The notes: a model not told the origin generated them from the letters alone. Shown: positions 20,701-33,000, numbered from the stretch's first letter. The stretch: DNA of 64,000 nt from Glandiceps talaboti (GCF_964340395.1 NC_135556.1:4246001-4310000); one strand, 5' to 3'. Translations and numbers: made by a program.

Positions 20701-21642
20701 TTAAGATTAGAACTACAAGTATTCACTACATCTATCTAGGTATGTGGTAGCCTAAACCCAACAGAACTTATACAATGATCAGAAAAATGAGTTGGATAAT
20801 CAACATGAAAATAAGTGCAAACATATAAAGCATCATGACTAACAAGGCCATAGTCAACTGTACTAAAACCATTAAAATGATGTCAAGTTGGCGTTCCTAA
20901 AAAATCACTATTCATACGTCCATTTAAAATAACTAGTTTACTCGCTATACATAAAGAAACAAGTTTCTGCCAAAACTGTTTATAAGTCATTCTGAAAATT
21001 TATGGGGAGGCAGTCAGTTATACAATCTTCTTACAAGCCAATTCGTGCATTAAAGAATCAAAATTTTCCCAGCAGAAAGATAGGAGTGAAGATCATTCTC
21101 TAAAAATTCAGAAGGGTCAACATCAGGAGCTACGTACTCTCTTCATTCTCTTCATATAACTAGCATTCTCTGGTGGAAAGTATAAGACTCACACAATAGA
21201 TCATGATTTAAATTGAAAAACGTTTTCTCCAATTTTAACCAAACAGCAAAATCATGTTTTCTCGGCAGTATTTTTACACGTGCCCTGAGGGAATTTTTCA
21301 CAAAAACACAAATATCTTCATAATTTCTTCTTCCTACAACACTTGTAGATCTACTTGAATTATAACAATAATCTTCGATTCAAAGCTCTGATTAGGTGAA
21401 GACCAAGATTCAACAATACCAAAAATAAATTTGTTTAACTTGATTTAAGAAACCCAAGTCGGATAATTTATTCTCATTAAGACCTTGAATATTCCAACAA
21501 GCCAGATTTAAATCTGTTTTATGAACAACCCTTCCAACATTGATAACCATGTCAAGGGAATATAACAGTAATGTAAACATTTCAAAGCAATATGATACCA
21601 CATGGCACAGAAGTTGAGAGAGAAAGAGAGCGAGTGAAAGAA

Positions 21643-21693
<51 letters not shown>

Positions 21694-21997
21694 AATAAAA
21701 GCAGATTATCCACCATAAATCAGATAGATTTGCAATAGCTACAGTACTATAGAAGTAATGTATCTACCTTTTTCAAGTTAGCATGGGCATTGTGCCTTAA
21801 GAACCCTTTGAACAGTTGAACAAAGGTTAATAAGTAAACTGTTGAACATAATTACAATTACGTACGTACGTAATACATACATGCGTGCCGTACATACATA
21901 CATACATACATACATACATACATACATACATACATACATACACATGCATGCATGCATGCATACATACATACATACATACATACATACATACATACAT

Positions 21998-22037
<40 letters not shown>

Positions 22038-22042
22038 ACGCA

Positions 22043-22074
<32 letters not shown>

Positions 22075-22271
22075 CATACATACATACACACACACACACA
22101 CATACACACACACACACATACATACATACATACATACACACACACACATACATACATACATACATACATACATACATACATACATACATACACACACATA
22201 CATACATACATACATACATACATACATACATACATACACACATACACACACACATACATACATACATACAT

Positions 22272-22302
<31 letters not shown>

Positions 22303-23017
22303 TACATACACACACACACACACACATACATACATACATACATACATACATACATACATACATACATACATACATACATACATACATACTAGTATACATA
22401 CATACATACATACATACATACATACGTACGTACGTACGTACGTACGTACGTACGTACGTACGTACGTACATACATACATACATACATACATACATACATA
22501 CATACATACATACATACATACATACATACATACATACATACATACCGTCATCAGTAATGGAGGAAGTACAACGAGTTCGGGTGTACTCATCAACCCAGTT
22601 CTCAGGACAACTTTGCTTCATCGTTATATCGCCCACAGATGTAGCCACACAAGCATCCATCTTGTCGTACTTCAATGTGTTATTTGTGTCAGTAGGTGGG
22701 ACGGTCGTATTTGGTGTCAAACCCAAGCATAACTCTACATAGTCATGGCAACAATCCTCCATTGATATGCAATAAGCATCACAATGACAGCTCCAAAAAG
22801 ATTTCTGTAGTCCATGGAACAAAGTAGAGTTACAGACAGGCTGGCCGAACTCTGACATACACGAGTCAAGTGGAAACTCTCTGTCTTCTTGGTAGCAGAC
22901 ATGCATGTCAGCATCTGAATAATCGTTAGTTACGTTTTCATAACTGCCATTTGTGTCACTTGCAACCACGACTGTTAGAAGTACATGTAGTATGTACAGA
23001 CAGCTAAACCCTTTCAT
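16008..23017 (-). CDS. Somatomedin-B domain seven-transmembrane receptor (secretin/Methuselah-like), two exons, apparent frameshift
   Basis: Exon 1 (22546-23017) codes for a signal peptide and a somatomedin-B domain; exon 2 (16008-17735) codes for the rest. Phase at the join fits (G|AC). The ectodomain carries two CAxCN motifs (RNIFCATCNG and YKNMYCAICND), known from Methuselah-like and related invertebrate receptors, and many N-glycosylation sites. It is followed by seven hydrophobic segments: LIWLTIACSSVSVVCLIAYI, VILNLVTSVLIAQVLAIPI, FPLAACLHYTWLTSYCWMAI, FLIAYQVCGWGLPAVVVGIL, LIVFFIAPIIAILIFNIICG, LFIVMGLSWFLAVVEAF and YVFVVFNSLQGTLIFLAFMV. No GPS proteolysis motif is visible, so it is not a typical adhesion receptor. 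Reading shifts by one base at about 16624-16650, just after TM2, so the copy is either a recent pseudogene or an assembly error. The ligand is unknown; family B signalling through G proteins is inferred. Confidence 0.85.
17886..18047. repeat. (ACAT)n tetranucleotide array
   Basis: About 160 bases of ACAT with a few ACACACAG interruptions, in the receptor intron, next to the 3' end of a minus-strand LINE. Confidence 0.95.
18048..21630 (-). mobile_element. Non-LTR retrotransposon (LINE) in the receptor intron, degenerate
   Basis: A minus-strand LINE runs from an apurinic-type endonuclease start (NLACWNIQGLNENKLSDLGF, near 21490) through reverse transcriptase (SDKACGNDGILNEMLKCG near 20040; GTRQGFNLSPTLFNLFINDL near 19450; FADDIVLLS near 19345) to a C-terminal part (LVKPILLYGSEVWGA near 18970; ACLGELGRFPLLI near 18790). 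The catalytic FADD box is kept, but several frameshifts and stops split the frame, so the copy is inactive. It is in the same orientation as the host gene. A (TAAA)n-like end lies at 18046-18056, and an (AAAT)n tract of about 57 bases lies at 21643-21699 just past the 5' end. Clade uncertain. Confidence 0.85.
21890..22545. repeat. Tetranucleotide array (ACAT, ACAC, ACGC, ACGT blocks) abutting a splice donor
   Basis: About 650 bases of ACAT with blocks of AC, ACGC (near 22040) and ACGT (near 22426-22467). On the minus strand it reads GTATGTATGT..., beginning at the 5' splice site of receptor exon 1. The many ORFs predicted across it (MYVC or HTYI repeats) are artefacts. Confidence 0.97.
22546..23017 (-). 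CDS. Receptor exon 1: signal peptide and somatomedin-B domain
   Basis: ATG at 23017 opens a signal peptide (MKGFSCLYILHVLLTVVVAS). A cysteine-rich module follows, from CYQEDREFPLDSC to SCHCDAYCISMEDCCHDYVE, with the diagnostic CxCDxxCxxxxDCCxDYxxxC spacing of somatomedin-B, a knotted protein-binding fold also found in vitronectin and ENPP enzymes. The exon ends at GATGACG|GTATGTATGT. The donor is the first unit of a 650 bp tetranucleotide array, so the open frame runs on into meaningless MYVC repeats that are not coding. Confidence 0.88.
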
Positions 23018-23930
23018 AACGGATACTGTGGCTCGGTCACTGAAATATGAGAGAAGAACAACGTAATATAAATAATGATTTAGAGTTGGTTAACACCGTC
23101 TATATGGTTATATATTGATCTAGTTTGTTTGTTATTGATATCCGTGCATAATAATTACACATATTTGCGTACCATCTCATAAAATTCATTATTTTCCATA
23201 TTTGCATTTGGTATGTGATTTAATTAAACCTAGACACAAGCTGCAAGGGAGATATTGTTTTCATCAAGTAACCAAATATATATTCTCTAATACTTGGTCA
23301 GTTACTTTAAAAAAAAGAAATTGTATCCCCTAATTAATGTTCAATAATATCAGTAGGAGGTGTAGTGACAGGTACAAATCTAGAGCATATTTGGTTCTAA
23401 ATCTTTCATCAAATAACCCTGCACTAGTTTATAACTGTAGCATTGGTTTCCGATTAGAGATACTGAATAAAACCACAATCTATTCAATGAACAGTGTTAA
23501 TACCAATTATCACATAAATGCGTGCAAATCTTCACCTGTGTGACGTCAAAAAGGTCAGATCAAAAACCCATATCACCCCTGTTCTACCGAACTATTTTTT
23601 CTCCCTACTGTTCGAGTGTTCCTGCCGATCAAGTTATCGTAATAATTGTGTGCTTTCAAAACGTAAATGCACACATTACGTTACAGATCGGGTGGCATGA
23701 GTTTGATACGTAGAGGTACTTTCATTTGTATTTGATAAATTTTATTCTATCTAAAAAGCATGTAAACAGCCGGCAAGCTTAATATTTCCGATTACAACAC
23801 ATCGCAAGGTTGTAACCGATAATATTGGTAGAGAAACCACAGAACAATGTGACCAATACCGTGTATAGGTAAGCTTGTATTGGCCTCGCGACATGTCACG
23901 CGATTACGTAATTTGCATAGCCGTCGGGCG
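23018..23930. other. Region upstream of the receptor start codon, no gene recognised
   Basis: Presumed promoter and 5' UTR side of the receptor. No TATA box, CpG cluster or domain-bearing frame could be supported. Two short plus-strand frames at 23518-23713 overlap each other and look like chance. Confidence 0.4.
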
Positions 23931-23934
23931 CCAT

Positions 23935-24180
23935 GATTTTTACCTCCCGTAAGGGTACAGGAGGTATTAAAAGGGGTATGTCTGTTTGTGTGTCTGTCTG
24001 TATGTCCATCCGTCTCTGTGTGTGTGTGTGTGTGTGTGTGTCTGTCTGTCTGTGTCACTGAAATTTGGTACATATAATGTTTTGGGTAATGGCTAGACCT
24101 GATTAGTTTTTGAGCGATATCTGTTAATGTTAATGAGGGAAATGTGCATATCAATGAAACCAACAGATTAAGCAATATCT
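23935..24180. repeat. Low-complexity TGTCTGTC/TG-rich block
   Basis: CCTCCCGTAAGGGTACAGG, then AGGTATTAAAAGGGGTATG and imperfect GTCTGTCTGT and (TG)n. It leads directly into the 84 bp tandem repeats downstream and may be the end of the same dispersed element. Confidence 0.55.
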
Positions 24181-24199
24181 TAAGACCGCATTCTTCAAT

Positions 24200-24640
24200 T
24201 TCAATATAATTTAGTACATACGTTAACCATTAGAAAACTCATATGTCCTATCAAGTGTGTTGATGTACCTTACAGTGTTAATGAATAATTTGCTTTAGTA
24301 GATATGTTAACCATAACAAATCGCATATGTCCTATAAAGTTTGTTGATGTACCTTACGGTGTTAATGAATAATTTGCTTTAGTAGATATGTTAACCATAA
24401 CAAATCGCATATGTCCTATAAATTTTGTTGATGTACCTTACAGTGTTAATGAATAATTGGCATAATTATTAATTTTCGGTAATTAGGCTATTTCTTAAGA
24501 CTGCATACTTCAATTTCAATACAATTCAGTACATATGTTCAACATAACAGAGTACATATGTCCTATAAACTTTGTTGATATAAATTACAGTTTTAATGAA
24601 AAATATGCATAATTAATGATTTTAGGTAACTAGGCTATAT
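24200..24640. repeat. 84 bp tandem repeat (about 3 good copies, then decaying)
   Basis: GTTAACCATAACAAATCGCA...CCTATAAAGTTTGTTGATGT...ACCTTAC(A/G)GTGTTAATGA recurs at 24223, 24307 and 24391, with degenerate copies on to about 24900. Confidence 0.85.
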
Positions 24641-25380
24641 CTTAAAAATACAAGCTTCGAGTTTCATATAATATGGTACATATATCAACTATAATAATAC
24701 GCACCTGTGCTAATATGTTGTTGATACAACGTTTACCTTTAATGAGTAAATTGAATAACGAACGATATTCAGTAATTAAGCAGTATCATGCACTCTTCAA
24801 ATTCCGTATAATTTGGCACATACATTAACCTAAGAAAGCACGCTTGTCCCCCAAAAAGACTGTTACCATAGTTTTTTTTAGTTTTAATGACCAATTTGCA
24901 TAATTAGTTATTCCCTTATGGAAGGCATTCAGTTTAAATCTAGTTTAATACGCGATGAAGAATATAGTGTAATGAAACGATGCAGTATTCGTAAAATACG
25001 ATTTAAAATTTTAGAAAACTATGGGGGAATAATCCGATGAAATCAATGTTAGTTTTACGTCATAATGCTTCGAGTATAATTCCTCGGACTAATACAAATT
25101 CGAGAATTTGTAGTCCTTGGAATCTTACGATTTCATAGGATTATACATAATAATCTGATATTGCACATATTAATCAGTGGTTTATCTTTTGTGTGACATA
25201 GCGACCTGAATGAGTGTTTTCAAACAGTCAGGTGAACACTAAGCCACTGGGACACTATAATAACTAGACAAAAAGTTGACAATATTTTTCTTTAAAAAAT
25301 GTGAAGGGAATAACAAATTCAAAACATTAGAAGATTATGAGACCAAAAACAAATTTCCCAAGGGACTGATACCGTGCCAG
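24641..25380. other. Decaying tandem repeats, no gene
   Basis: Increasingly diverged copies of the ATATGTCCTATAAA...TTAATGA motif up to about 24900, then unique A/T-rich sequence with nothing recognised. Confidence 0.4.
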
Positions 25381-25382
25381 CC

Positions 25383-25450
25383 TGTAATACCGTACACCCT
25401 GTAGTACACCCTGTAGTACACCATATAGTACACCCTGTAGTACATCCTGC
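25383..25450. repeat. Short tandem repeat, 15 bp unit (GTAGTACACCCTGTA)
   Basis: Four to five copies of CACCCTGTAGTACAC with minor variants. Confidence 0.85.
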
Positions 25451-25519
25451 ACAATATTGAATCATCCGTGGGTAAATATATTCGTGTAGCATTACACATC
25501 GATATGGTGCGATACATCT

Positions 25520-25710
25520 AATCAAATTTGACTTGTGGGTCCACAATCAAAAACCAGCGCCTTCAATGAAACTAAATTTCAACTTATTACTAAAGATGAA
25601 ATGGGCCTCTAATTGTGCAATATGCACAATGTCTAATTATTGGTATTTAAACAATTTTCTGTAATATATTGTCAGCTGATCAAACAAAATAATACTCAAA
25701 TTACAGTTAG
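25520..25710 (+). repeat. Dispersed repeat, copy 1
   Basis: GTGGGTCCACAATCAAAAACCAGCGCC...AATGTCTAATTATT...TCAGCTGATCAAA matches 36715-36920 (GGGTCCGCATTCAAAAATCAGCGCCC...AATGTCTGATTATTAG). Both copies are followed by an (ATTC)- or (GAAT)-type tract. Confidence 0.6.
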
Positions 25711-25751
25711 TGCAGGTTTTATTTATCCATTTAGTTATTTATGTATGTATT

Positions 25752-25842
25752 TAGTTATTCATTCATTCATTCGTTCGTTCGTTCGTTCATTCATTCATTC
25801 ATTCATTCATTCATTCATTCATTCATTCATTCATTCATTCAA
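25752..25842. repeat. (ATTC)n with (GTTC) block
   Basis: About 90 bases of ATTC tetranucleotide with a short GTTC core, in the sense opposite to the (GAAT)/(GAAC) array at 37243-37335. Confidence 0.95.
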
Positions 25843-26183
25843 ACTCATTTATTCTTTATGAACCAGGGAGTTGCCCAAATTACAAGTTCGTAAAAGAATT
25901 AATTTAACTATTTACAATATAAAAATAGGATAGAGACAACAATAAAACACTGTTAATATTATGTTAATATAAATATGTATATACAACTTTCCTAAACATA
26001 TTACAATCGACAAACAGGTCAACATTGTGAAGGTTGTCCATGGAGTTAAACATGACTGAGTCCTAAATGAAAAAAAGGAAATTTTAAGATATTTGCAGAT
26101 ATATCATGTGAAGGGTGCTCAAAAAGCAACTTGAATGATTTCGAAAAATCTTCATTTTTGCAGGAGAAATTGTTTTATAAGTA

Positions 26184-26474
26184 TTACTTGCACATCAGAC
26201 AGCGAGTTATGATACCGTTAACAAATACATTATTTTGGTTGTTTGAATGAATGCCCTCAAAATGAGCTGGTAAGGCCCTATAGAAAGCCGTAAATTGCAA
26301 ATAATCTGAAACACTGACTAAAAGATTCATAACTTTACCAGTCATGAGCAGCCTCTGTCTCTCTCCACTAGTGTTTTGATGATTTGGGCTGTAGTGAGTA
26401 TAATAAGTAATGCTATGGTGTGAATACTTGGGTTTTACGATTCTAAATGGACATTTCGATTTAGCTCGGAAAAT
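26184..26474 (-). pseudogene. Unidentified 96-codon open stretch, probably a retroelement relic or an exon
   Basis: Open on the minus strand from just after a TAG at 26475-26477 to a TAA at 26184. It reads KCPFRIVKPKYSHHSITYY, then GKVMNLLVSVSDYLQFTAFY and RALPAHFEGIHSNNQNNVFV. A 96-codon open stretch in DNA this A/T-rich, with ordinary protein composition, is unlikely by chance. The bases just before it (TTTAATAG) resemble a splice acceptor. I do not recognise the family. No ATG starts it and no neighbouring exon was found. Confidence 0.4.
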
Positions 26475-27574
26475 CTATTAAATGGTGTATCAAGATCAGT
26501 GAGACTGATCACGTTGAGATAGACACAATAAACACCCAAACCTCCCTTACACAGTGTCTTCTCTGTATTTTGTTACCCTCGGTACAATTTACGGAAAAAT
26601 AAGTGTTGAATAACGAATAACGAAGATAGAATTTGAATTTGTATATTTACATTGAAAACAACCAGAATTTATGAATTACGAAGAACATAAATTGAAGTTT
26701 ACACTTTACAAGTATGAGTGGAAAGTTGGTGGAATGGCATTCTAATTTCATAAGTGTAGGAGTTTACTGATATGAATGTATCTATATTAATTATTCCGTG
26801 TAACTCATGACAAATTTATAGATGGTGGGACGTCCTTGCATTATCGATATAATGTTTTGAGTGCTCCTCTGTTGAAAGTGATTTGGGGTCATATAGGCAA
26901 TTATATTAGCAGCAGGTAGAATAATACGAGACGGGAACAACCATGACCAGGGGTCGGAGCAAGGAGTGGGGCTTTGATTCGCCCTCCCGCCGTTGAAACG
27001 TTTGGATATTGTCGGATCAAACATATATGCTCTGGTGCTATATTGACGTGTCAGCTGATTGAAAATACCCACTTCTGATCACAATAGAAATATTGCTTAT
27101 TCGATGAAACAGACAAAAATGTTACTGTCTTTTACAGTAGACGTATATTTTAAGATGCCATACCACTCAGTATCGAAACAGAAAAAACAGTGCATGCTTG
27201 TATTTGGAACAGATAACCCGCGGGGCAGCTATGCGACAGTGATGTCCAGTGTTAGACGAGTTCCAATTAAAGAGCTGTACAACATTAATACACGTACAAT
27301 TACTGAAATGTAACTAACTAATTGCACTCTACCATCTTTGAAAGAAGTAAATACACCCATCCTTCCTTCCTTGTAATAACAATTAGCGAATCACACATAA
27401 CATACATGTTTGCATGATTGAACTGACGAATATCCTGTGACATGCCGACAATGATACTTTATTTCCACTAGATTATAAATTATACAATTGAAACTATAAA
27501 TAGTTATATGATAAATAGTGAAAGAAATATTAATTAAAAAATGGCATCTATTATTGGCTTTGGAGGTACTTCTT

Positions 27575-27576
<2 letters not shown>
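26475..27576. other. No gene recognised
   Basis: A/T-rich unique sequence. Overlapping short frames at 26791-27313 on opposite strands carry no domain. Confidence 0.4.
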
Positions 27577-27650
<74 letters not shown>

Positions 27651-27672
27651 GAGAGAGAGAGAGAGAGAGAGA
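27577..27672. repeat. (GA)n microsatellite
   Basis: About 95 bases of GA with one GTGA interruption. Polypurine strand on plus; a candidate for triplex (H-DNA) formation. Confidence 0.95.
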
Positions 27673-28269
27673 AATGAAAAGTGTGGCGAAACTCTATCAT
27701 TTATTTTCATCGTCCACAATATTTCCTATTTGATAACCCCGTTGTTTGTAAATATCTAACGAAGACGTATGAATAAGTTACGGGTCTGATTCTTGGATTC
27801 GATCGCCAAAAAGACACATTGTATCAACAAGCTTAAGACACTTCTAATATGACCACTAAGTTATTTTTGCACTACCATGTGTATTATGCAAATTGGCAGT
27901 GCCGTTGTATACTAGTAATATAATTCGGAGGGTCGCAGTTTACAGTGTTGCTTGTATCACATACTCCCTTGCAGTTCCCATTTAAGATTTACATTCAGGG
28001 ATGAAAACAGTTGAGTGACAGAGCTTGTCCAGACCAAAGAAATGATTCAATGCATTCTCTATGGCGCCACTGATTAGGTGACACTAATGCGGAAACCTGG
28101 GATTAAATCTCTGACCTGAAGAATAGAACTGGACGAAAAATCATTGACTTACCCGTGGTTGAATACAATACCATACTTTTCAGACCTGCGAAGATTTGCC
28201 TTCTGCTGCTGGTATGAGACTGATTCGTTTCCAAAGTGACAGTGAATTTTAGCTCGATACTTGTATTTA

Positions 28270-29212
28270 GGGAGCATTCATTAATTATAAGGGGTGAGGG
28301 AAATCAGGTCCGGGATGTTGCATAAAATGCAACTCTCCCCATATTCCACTGTGCTAAAAAGTGATCCTCTTCGATTTTCTTTCTCTAAGATATGGCCCTC
28401 CCCTATTGAAATATTTCAAAAATATGGTTAAATGCTGTCAGACACGGAAAATGACACTAGTCCCAGAATCAATGGATTAAAGGAATTAATCCCTTTGCTG
28501 CCACCACATTTAAAGGCACTGTTTATTTCCCCAACTACTGCCACCACAGTATATTTGTCTGAAGGCACAACATTATATGTGTACCTGTATTTGGATCTCA
28601 TTGGCTGACTTACGGGCTAGAACGTTAACTCCCAAACACTAGATGGGCACACTCCCAAAATTGTGAGGACTGAGGTCAACATTTCTACACCATTATCCCT
28701 AATACCTCACCCTACTGTTCCCGTTTTACTCCTGTGAGACCCACATCTCTCCTCACAACTGGCAATTAATGTCACATGGTTGTCAGCAGCAATTTGATGA
28801 CATGGTCTGATATTATGATACCTAACCCTAACCCTAAGCGATAATGTATGGCAACATTGGGTTGTTCATTAACATGGTTACAAGGATGCTACCGTAAAAG
28901 TAAAACAATTTGAGCACCTCACATCCGTAGCTATTTACAATGCAATGTACAGCTCTTACTATGTTTGCAATCAAAACAATATTAATTTTTGAGGGGTCAC
29001 TAAGTGTGCACCTATCGGCTATATTGCATGGCATCTACATACAATAGAACCATAATTTAGGATAGGATGCCAAGATCACACAATAACTCAGGTAAACAAT
29101 ACAGTTAGTCCAAGTAAAATGTGATCCTCCTCTAATCCCATTTTCTAATATGGCCATCCCCTGAAAACCGATTTGTACAAAGTGACACCCCTTGCAATTA
29201 CTGAAGGCTCCC
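28270..29212. mobile_element. PIF/Harbinger-like non-autonomous DNA transposon, 943 bp
   Basis: Left end GGGAGCATTCATTAATTATA and right end (reverse complement) GGGAGCCTTCAGTAATTGCA form terminal inverted repeats of about 30 bp, flanked on both sides by TTA (28267-28269 and 29213-29215). A 3 bp TTA duplication is typical of PIF/Harbinger. Internally, GTGATCCTC...TATGGCC(C/A)TCCCC recurs at both ends. No transposase frame is visible. A TAACCCTAACCCTAA stretch lies near 28822. Confidence 0.75.
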
Positions 29213-29374
29213 TTATTCATTTCTTATTAAAATATTATAATATAGTGTGAATGACCAGGAATAACATCTTGTAGTCCACTACATAACAGGTCACGTGCAC
29301 CGAAAGGTGATAACACTGATCACAGCGAAAAAGGGCGTATGCAAGTATGTTCAAAGTTGAAAAACCTAAAAGCA

Positions 29375-29488
<114 letters not shown>

Positions 29489-29589
29489 CTGTTACCTTAG
29501 GCCTAACACATGTTTTAGGCCTAACACATTACGGTCAATTATAGAATAGGCGGGGTAGCTCGATTTGTATTTTATATTTTATATATAAT

Positions 29590-30070
29590 TATGTGAGTGT
29601 CTAGTTCAGGTAGTTGTGTTTTCCGTTGTTTTCCAAATGGTCTCTTTTTTTGTTTCTTCTCATCAGATGTACAGCCTTTACAGATTAGAAGAACAGTTTT
29701 GTATTGTCTCTTTTTAAGTTGATGTCGATTTCCGCATCCACTACTTTGCGAGACTTCACAATTTTCGCGATTTTGTTATTTTTTTCTCGAATACGTAAAA
29801 AGAATGTTTGGGGTCGGCAGTCAAAAACGAGGTTGGGTCTTCAAAAGACAATATAAAACTGTTCTTCCATTCTGTAAACGCTGTACATCTAATGAGAAGA
29901 AACCAATAACACAGAAACCATATGGAAAACAACGGAAAAATTAATACCTGAACTAGACACTCACACTCACATATGAAAAAAATATATACATAAAAATAAA
30001 ATGAAAAATCGACCTATTGTAAAATTGAGCATAATCGGAACCATACAATTTTAATTTGGTAGGCCTGAAT
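29590..30070. mobile_element. Hairpin (foldback) non-autonomous element
   Basis: The left arm 29590-29720 and right arm 29836-29970 are inverted copies (GAGTGTCTAGTTCAGGTA, TTTCCGTTGTTTTCCA, TTCTTCTCAT(C/T)AGATGTACA). A tail to 30070 includes AAAATTGAGCATAATCGGAA. Related sequences at 9170-9405 and 37800-37945 show it is a dispersed family. Confidence 0.65.
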
Positions 30071-30089
30071 ACGAAAAACCTGCAAACAG

Positions 30090-33000
30090 ACGTCTTAGAT
30101 TTAATATGTCATAACTTTTCACCATACTCACGCGGCGTATGAAACAAAATCGACACAGAAATAGACACGAGCTTTCTATCATTAAAACTACAACTACATT
30201 CTGTTTCCCAAACTAAAATGGCTTTCTTTTGTATCAAAGTATCCGCGATAAGCAGTTTATATACAACTTTAGTTTTTATATCACTTGTACATGCAGGTAC
30301 ATTTTGAAGAAGAAATACATCTAGTTCTTCTTTAGGAATCGTTGGAACAAATATTCCATAGAAAGCATTCCAAAGCAATTTTTTATGCTTGGTTTTCTGT
30401 TTCTGTCTAAGTTTGAACCAAACTCGTAAACATTCAATGTAAAACTCTGGTAATTTACGAACAATTTGAATTAGCATATCCTCTGGATTTAAAAAACTTC
30501 CAAGAATACCCTATGCCTTGTCTTCCTGCATATACCATGAAAAATATTTTTCCACTTTGCATAGCTATTATCAAACAGCTTTCTATACCAGGTAAATTTT
30601 AATGCCCTTGTAAGTGTACTAAAGCTCGGTAAGTTTATCCCTCCTTCTGAGATAGGCGACATTAAAACTCTTTTCTTTATCTTATACCTTATACAATCTA
30701 AAAACTCTAGAATCATTTTATCAACACGTTTGACAACATCAGCAGGTACAGGCAAAACGGAAGCTAAATATAAAAGATTTGACAAACCTAAACTTTAAAT
30801 AATCAAAATTTTACCAAAAATAATTAAATTTCTCATTTTCCAGGAGTGAAAGGTGTTACTTAATTTCTTTATCTTTGGTTCCCAATTCAACTGATCACAC
30901 TTATCCTTATTATATCCAATGTACACACCCAGCACTTTGACAGGTTCTGTTGACCACTGAATTGGGCTTATTGTTTTTCTACAGACCATTGATTTACCTA
31001 TCCATAGAGCTTCAGTTTTATGCTTATTCATCTTTAAACCCGATAATTTCTCAAATTCATCCATAATACGTAACACTTCATGCACAGATTTCTCATTTTT
31101 TACAAACACTGTAGTGTCGTCCGCTAGTTGTGTAATACGAGCTTCATTTTGTTGATTGAGTTCTGGTTTGTCAATACCATCGATCTCTGAACACTGTCTT
31201 ATTTTGCACGTTAGTATTTCTACACAAAGAATAAACAGTTGTGCACTTAAAGGACACCCTAGTCGAACTCCCCTTTCTAACTTGAAAAATTTCGTCATCC
31301 ATCCATCCACAATTATTTATACAGCTTTCTATATTGTTATACATAACTTTGAACCATTTCTGAAAATTTTGAATGAATATAATTTCAATCCACAGAATCG
31401 AATGCTTTTTCAAAGTCAATATAAATTACAGCTCCTGGTATATTTTTCTTAAAGTATAATCATATAAATCCTCAATTAATCTTATCACTTCGCTTGCTTG
31501 TCTACCTTTCATATATATCCAACATGGTCAGTCTATCAATGACGGCATAACAATTTTCAATCTATTTCCCAATACTTGTGCAAGTATTTTGTAGTCCTGG
31601 CACAAAAGACTAATTGGACGCCAGTTTTTTTAACAATTCTGTTTCTTTTTTCTTATGTAGTAAAGTTATAACACCTCTTTGTTGGGAAGTAGAAAGAGCT
31701 TCTTCTTGAAAACTTTCATGATAACTGTCTAATAGCAATGCACTAATTACTGGCCAACATTTTTTTTTATAGAATTCTAATGTCAATCCATCATAGCCAG
31801 GAGACTTGTTATTTTTCATGTGCCTCATGGCATTTAAACATTCCTCTTCTGTTATCTGACTATCACAAAAGTGTCTTTGTTCGTCGTCGTATTGCGTAAG
31901 AAATTATGCAAAGTAGTCTTTCATACGTTTACTGTCTAAATTTGTATAATAACCTGTTATCTCGTCTAAAATTTCCCTTTTATTAGTTATATAATCACCG
32001 TTGCTTTTTTAAAATTTTGTTATACATTTTCTCTTACCATTTCTCTTTTCCAAACTAAGAAAATATTCGGTATTCTTTTCTCCATGCTCGATCCATTTAG
32101 CTCTTGAACGGATTTGTTTGCCTCTAGCCTCATATTTATGTAATTCATCGAGTTTTTTCTTTAAGCAATTATATTCGTCATACAACGTTAATGAGGGTGC
32201 ATTGCTTAAAGCCTTGTCAAGTTCAATTAACCTGTTTGTAGTCTCATCTACTTCATTTCTATATCTTTTTACTTTATCTAAACTATATCTAATTGTAAAA
32301 TCTTTGATATCATTTTTACATAAATCCCATTTCATCCGTTTCGACGGTATTTCTTCATATTGTTCTTCCAGACGATCAAGGACAAGTAAAACAGCAAGTT
32401 TGTTAAGAAACACGACGTCATCAAGCAAACCATTGTTGAACTTCCAATATCCTCTCCCTCTTTAATTTGAAGAAAAGCTTAAATTTAGAACAACTGCTGA
32501 ATGGTCAGTTCTGACTGCAGGGACAATGTTTATCTCATACGCTTTCCAGCAGCGACTGACGTACAATATGCATGATAATCTAATCTGAACAAAAGGTGTA
32601 CATCTTCGCCATGTGAACTGTTTTTCGTTTGGGTGGAGCTTTCTCCAAACATCTACTAAATTGTTATGTTTCATAAAATTCATTAGATGCAATCTAGCTT
32701 GTCGGTTTTCATCATAGATGGATTCAATACCACCTTTATTTTTGTCTAATTGTAAATTAAATGGAATGTTAAAATCTCCAGATACAATCATATCATTAAA
32801 GAGGATCCCTTTTTTATAATAAATATTTCTAAAGACAAGAAGAAACTTTCTTTTCTTCTGGATGAATTTGGCACATATACATTAATTAGCCAAAGTATAT
32901 CGTTTTCTACACATACATTAGCAGCTACCAAACGACCTTCATCCTCATTGCATGTTTCACTGATATCAATGCCTTTGTTATTCCCAACATTGCAACCCCT

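Noticed and set aside
21778-23017. Long frames with MYVC or HTYI repeats across 21778-22742, including a 396-codon frame that starts in receptor exon 1
   Set aside because: The real coding part ends at the splice donor at 22546; the rest is translated tetranucleotide repeat.
28820-28838. Telomere-like CCTAACCCTAACCCTAA
   Set aside because: Only about three units, internal to a Harbinger-like element; not a telomere.
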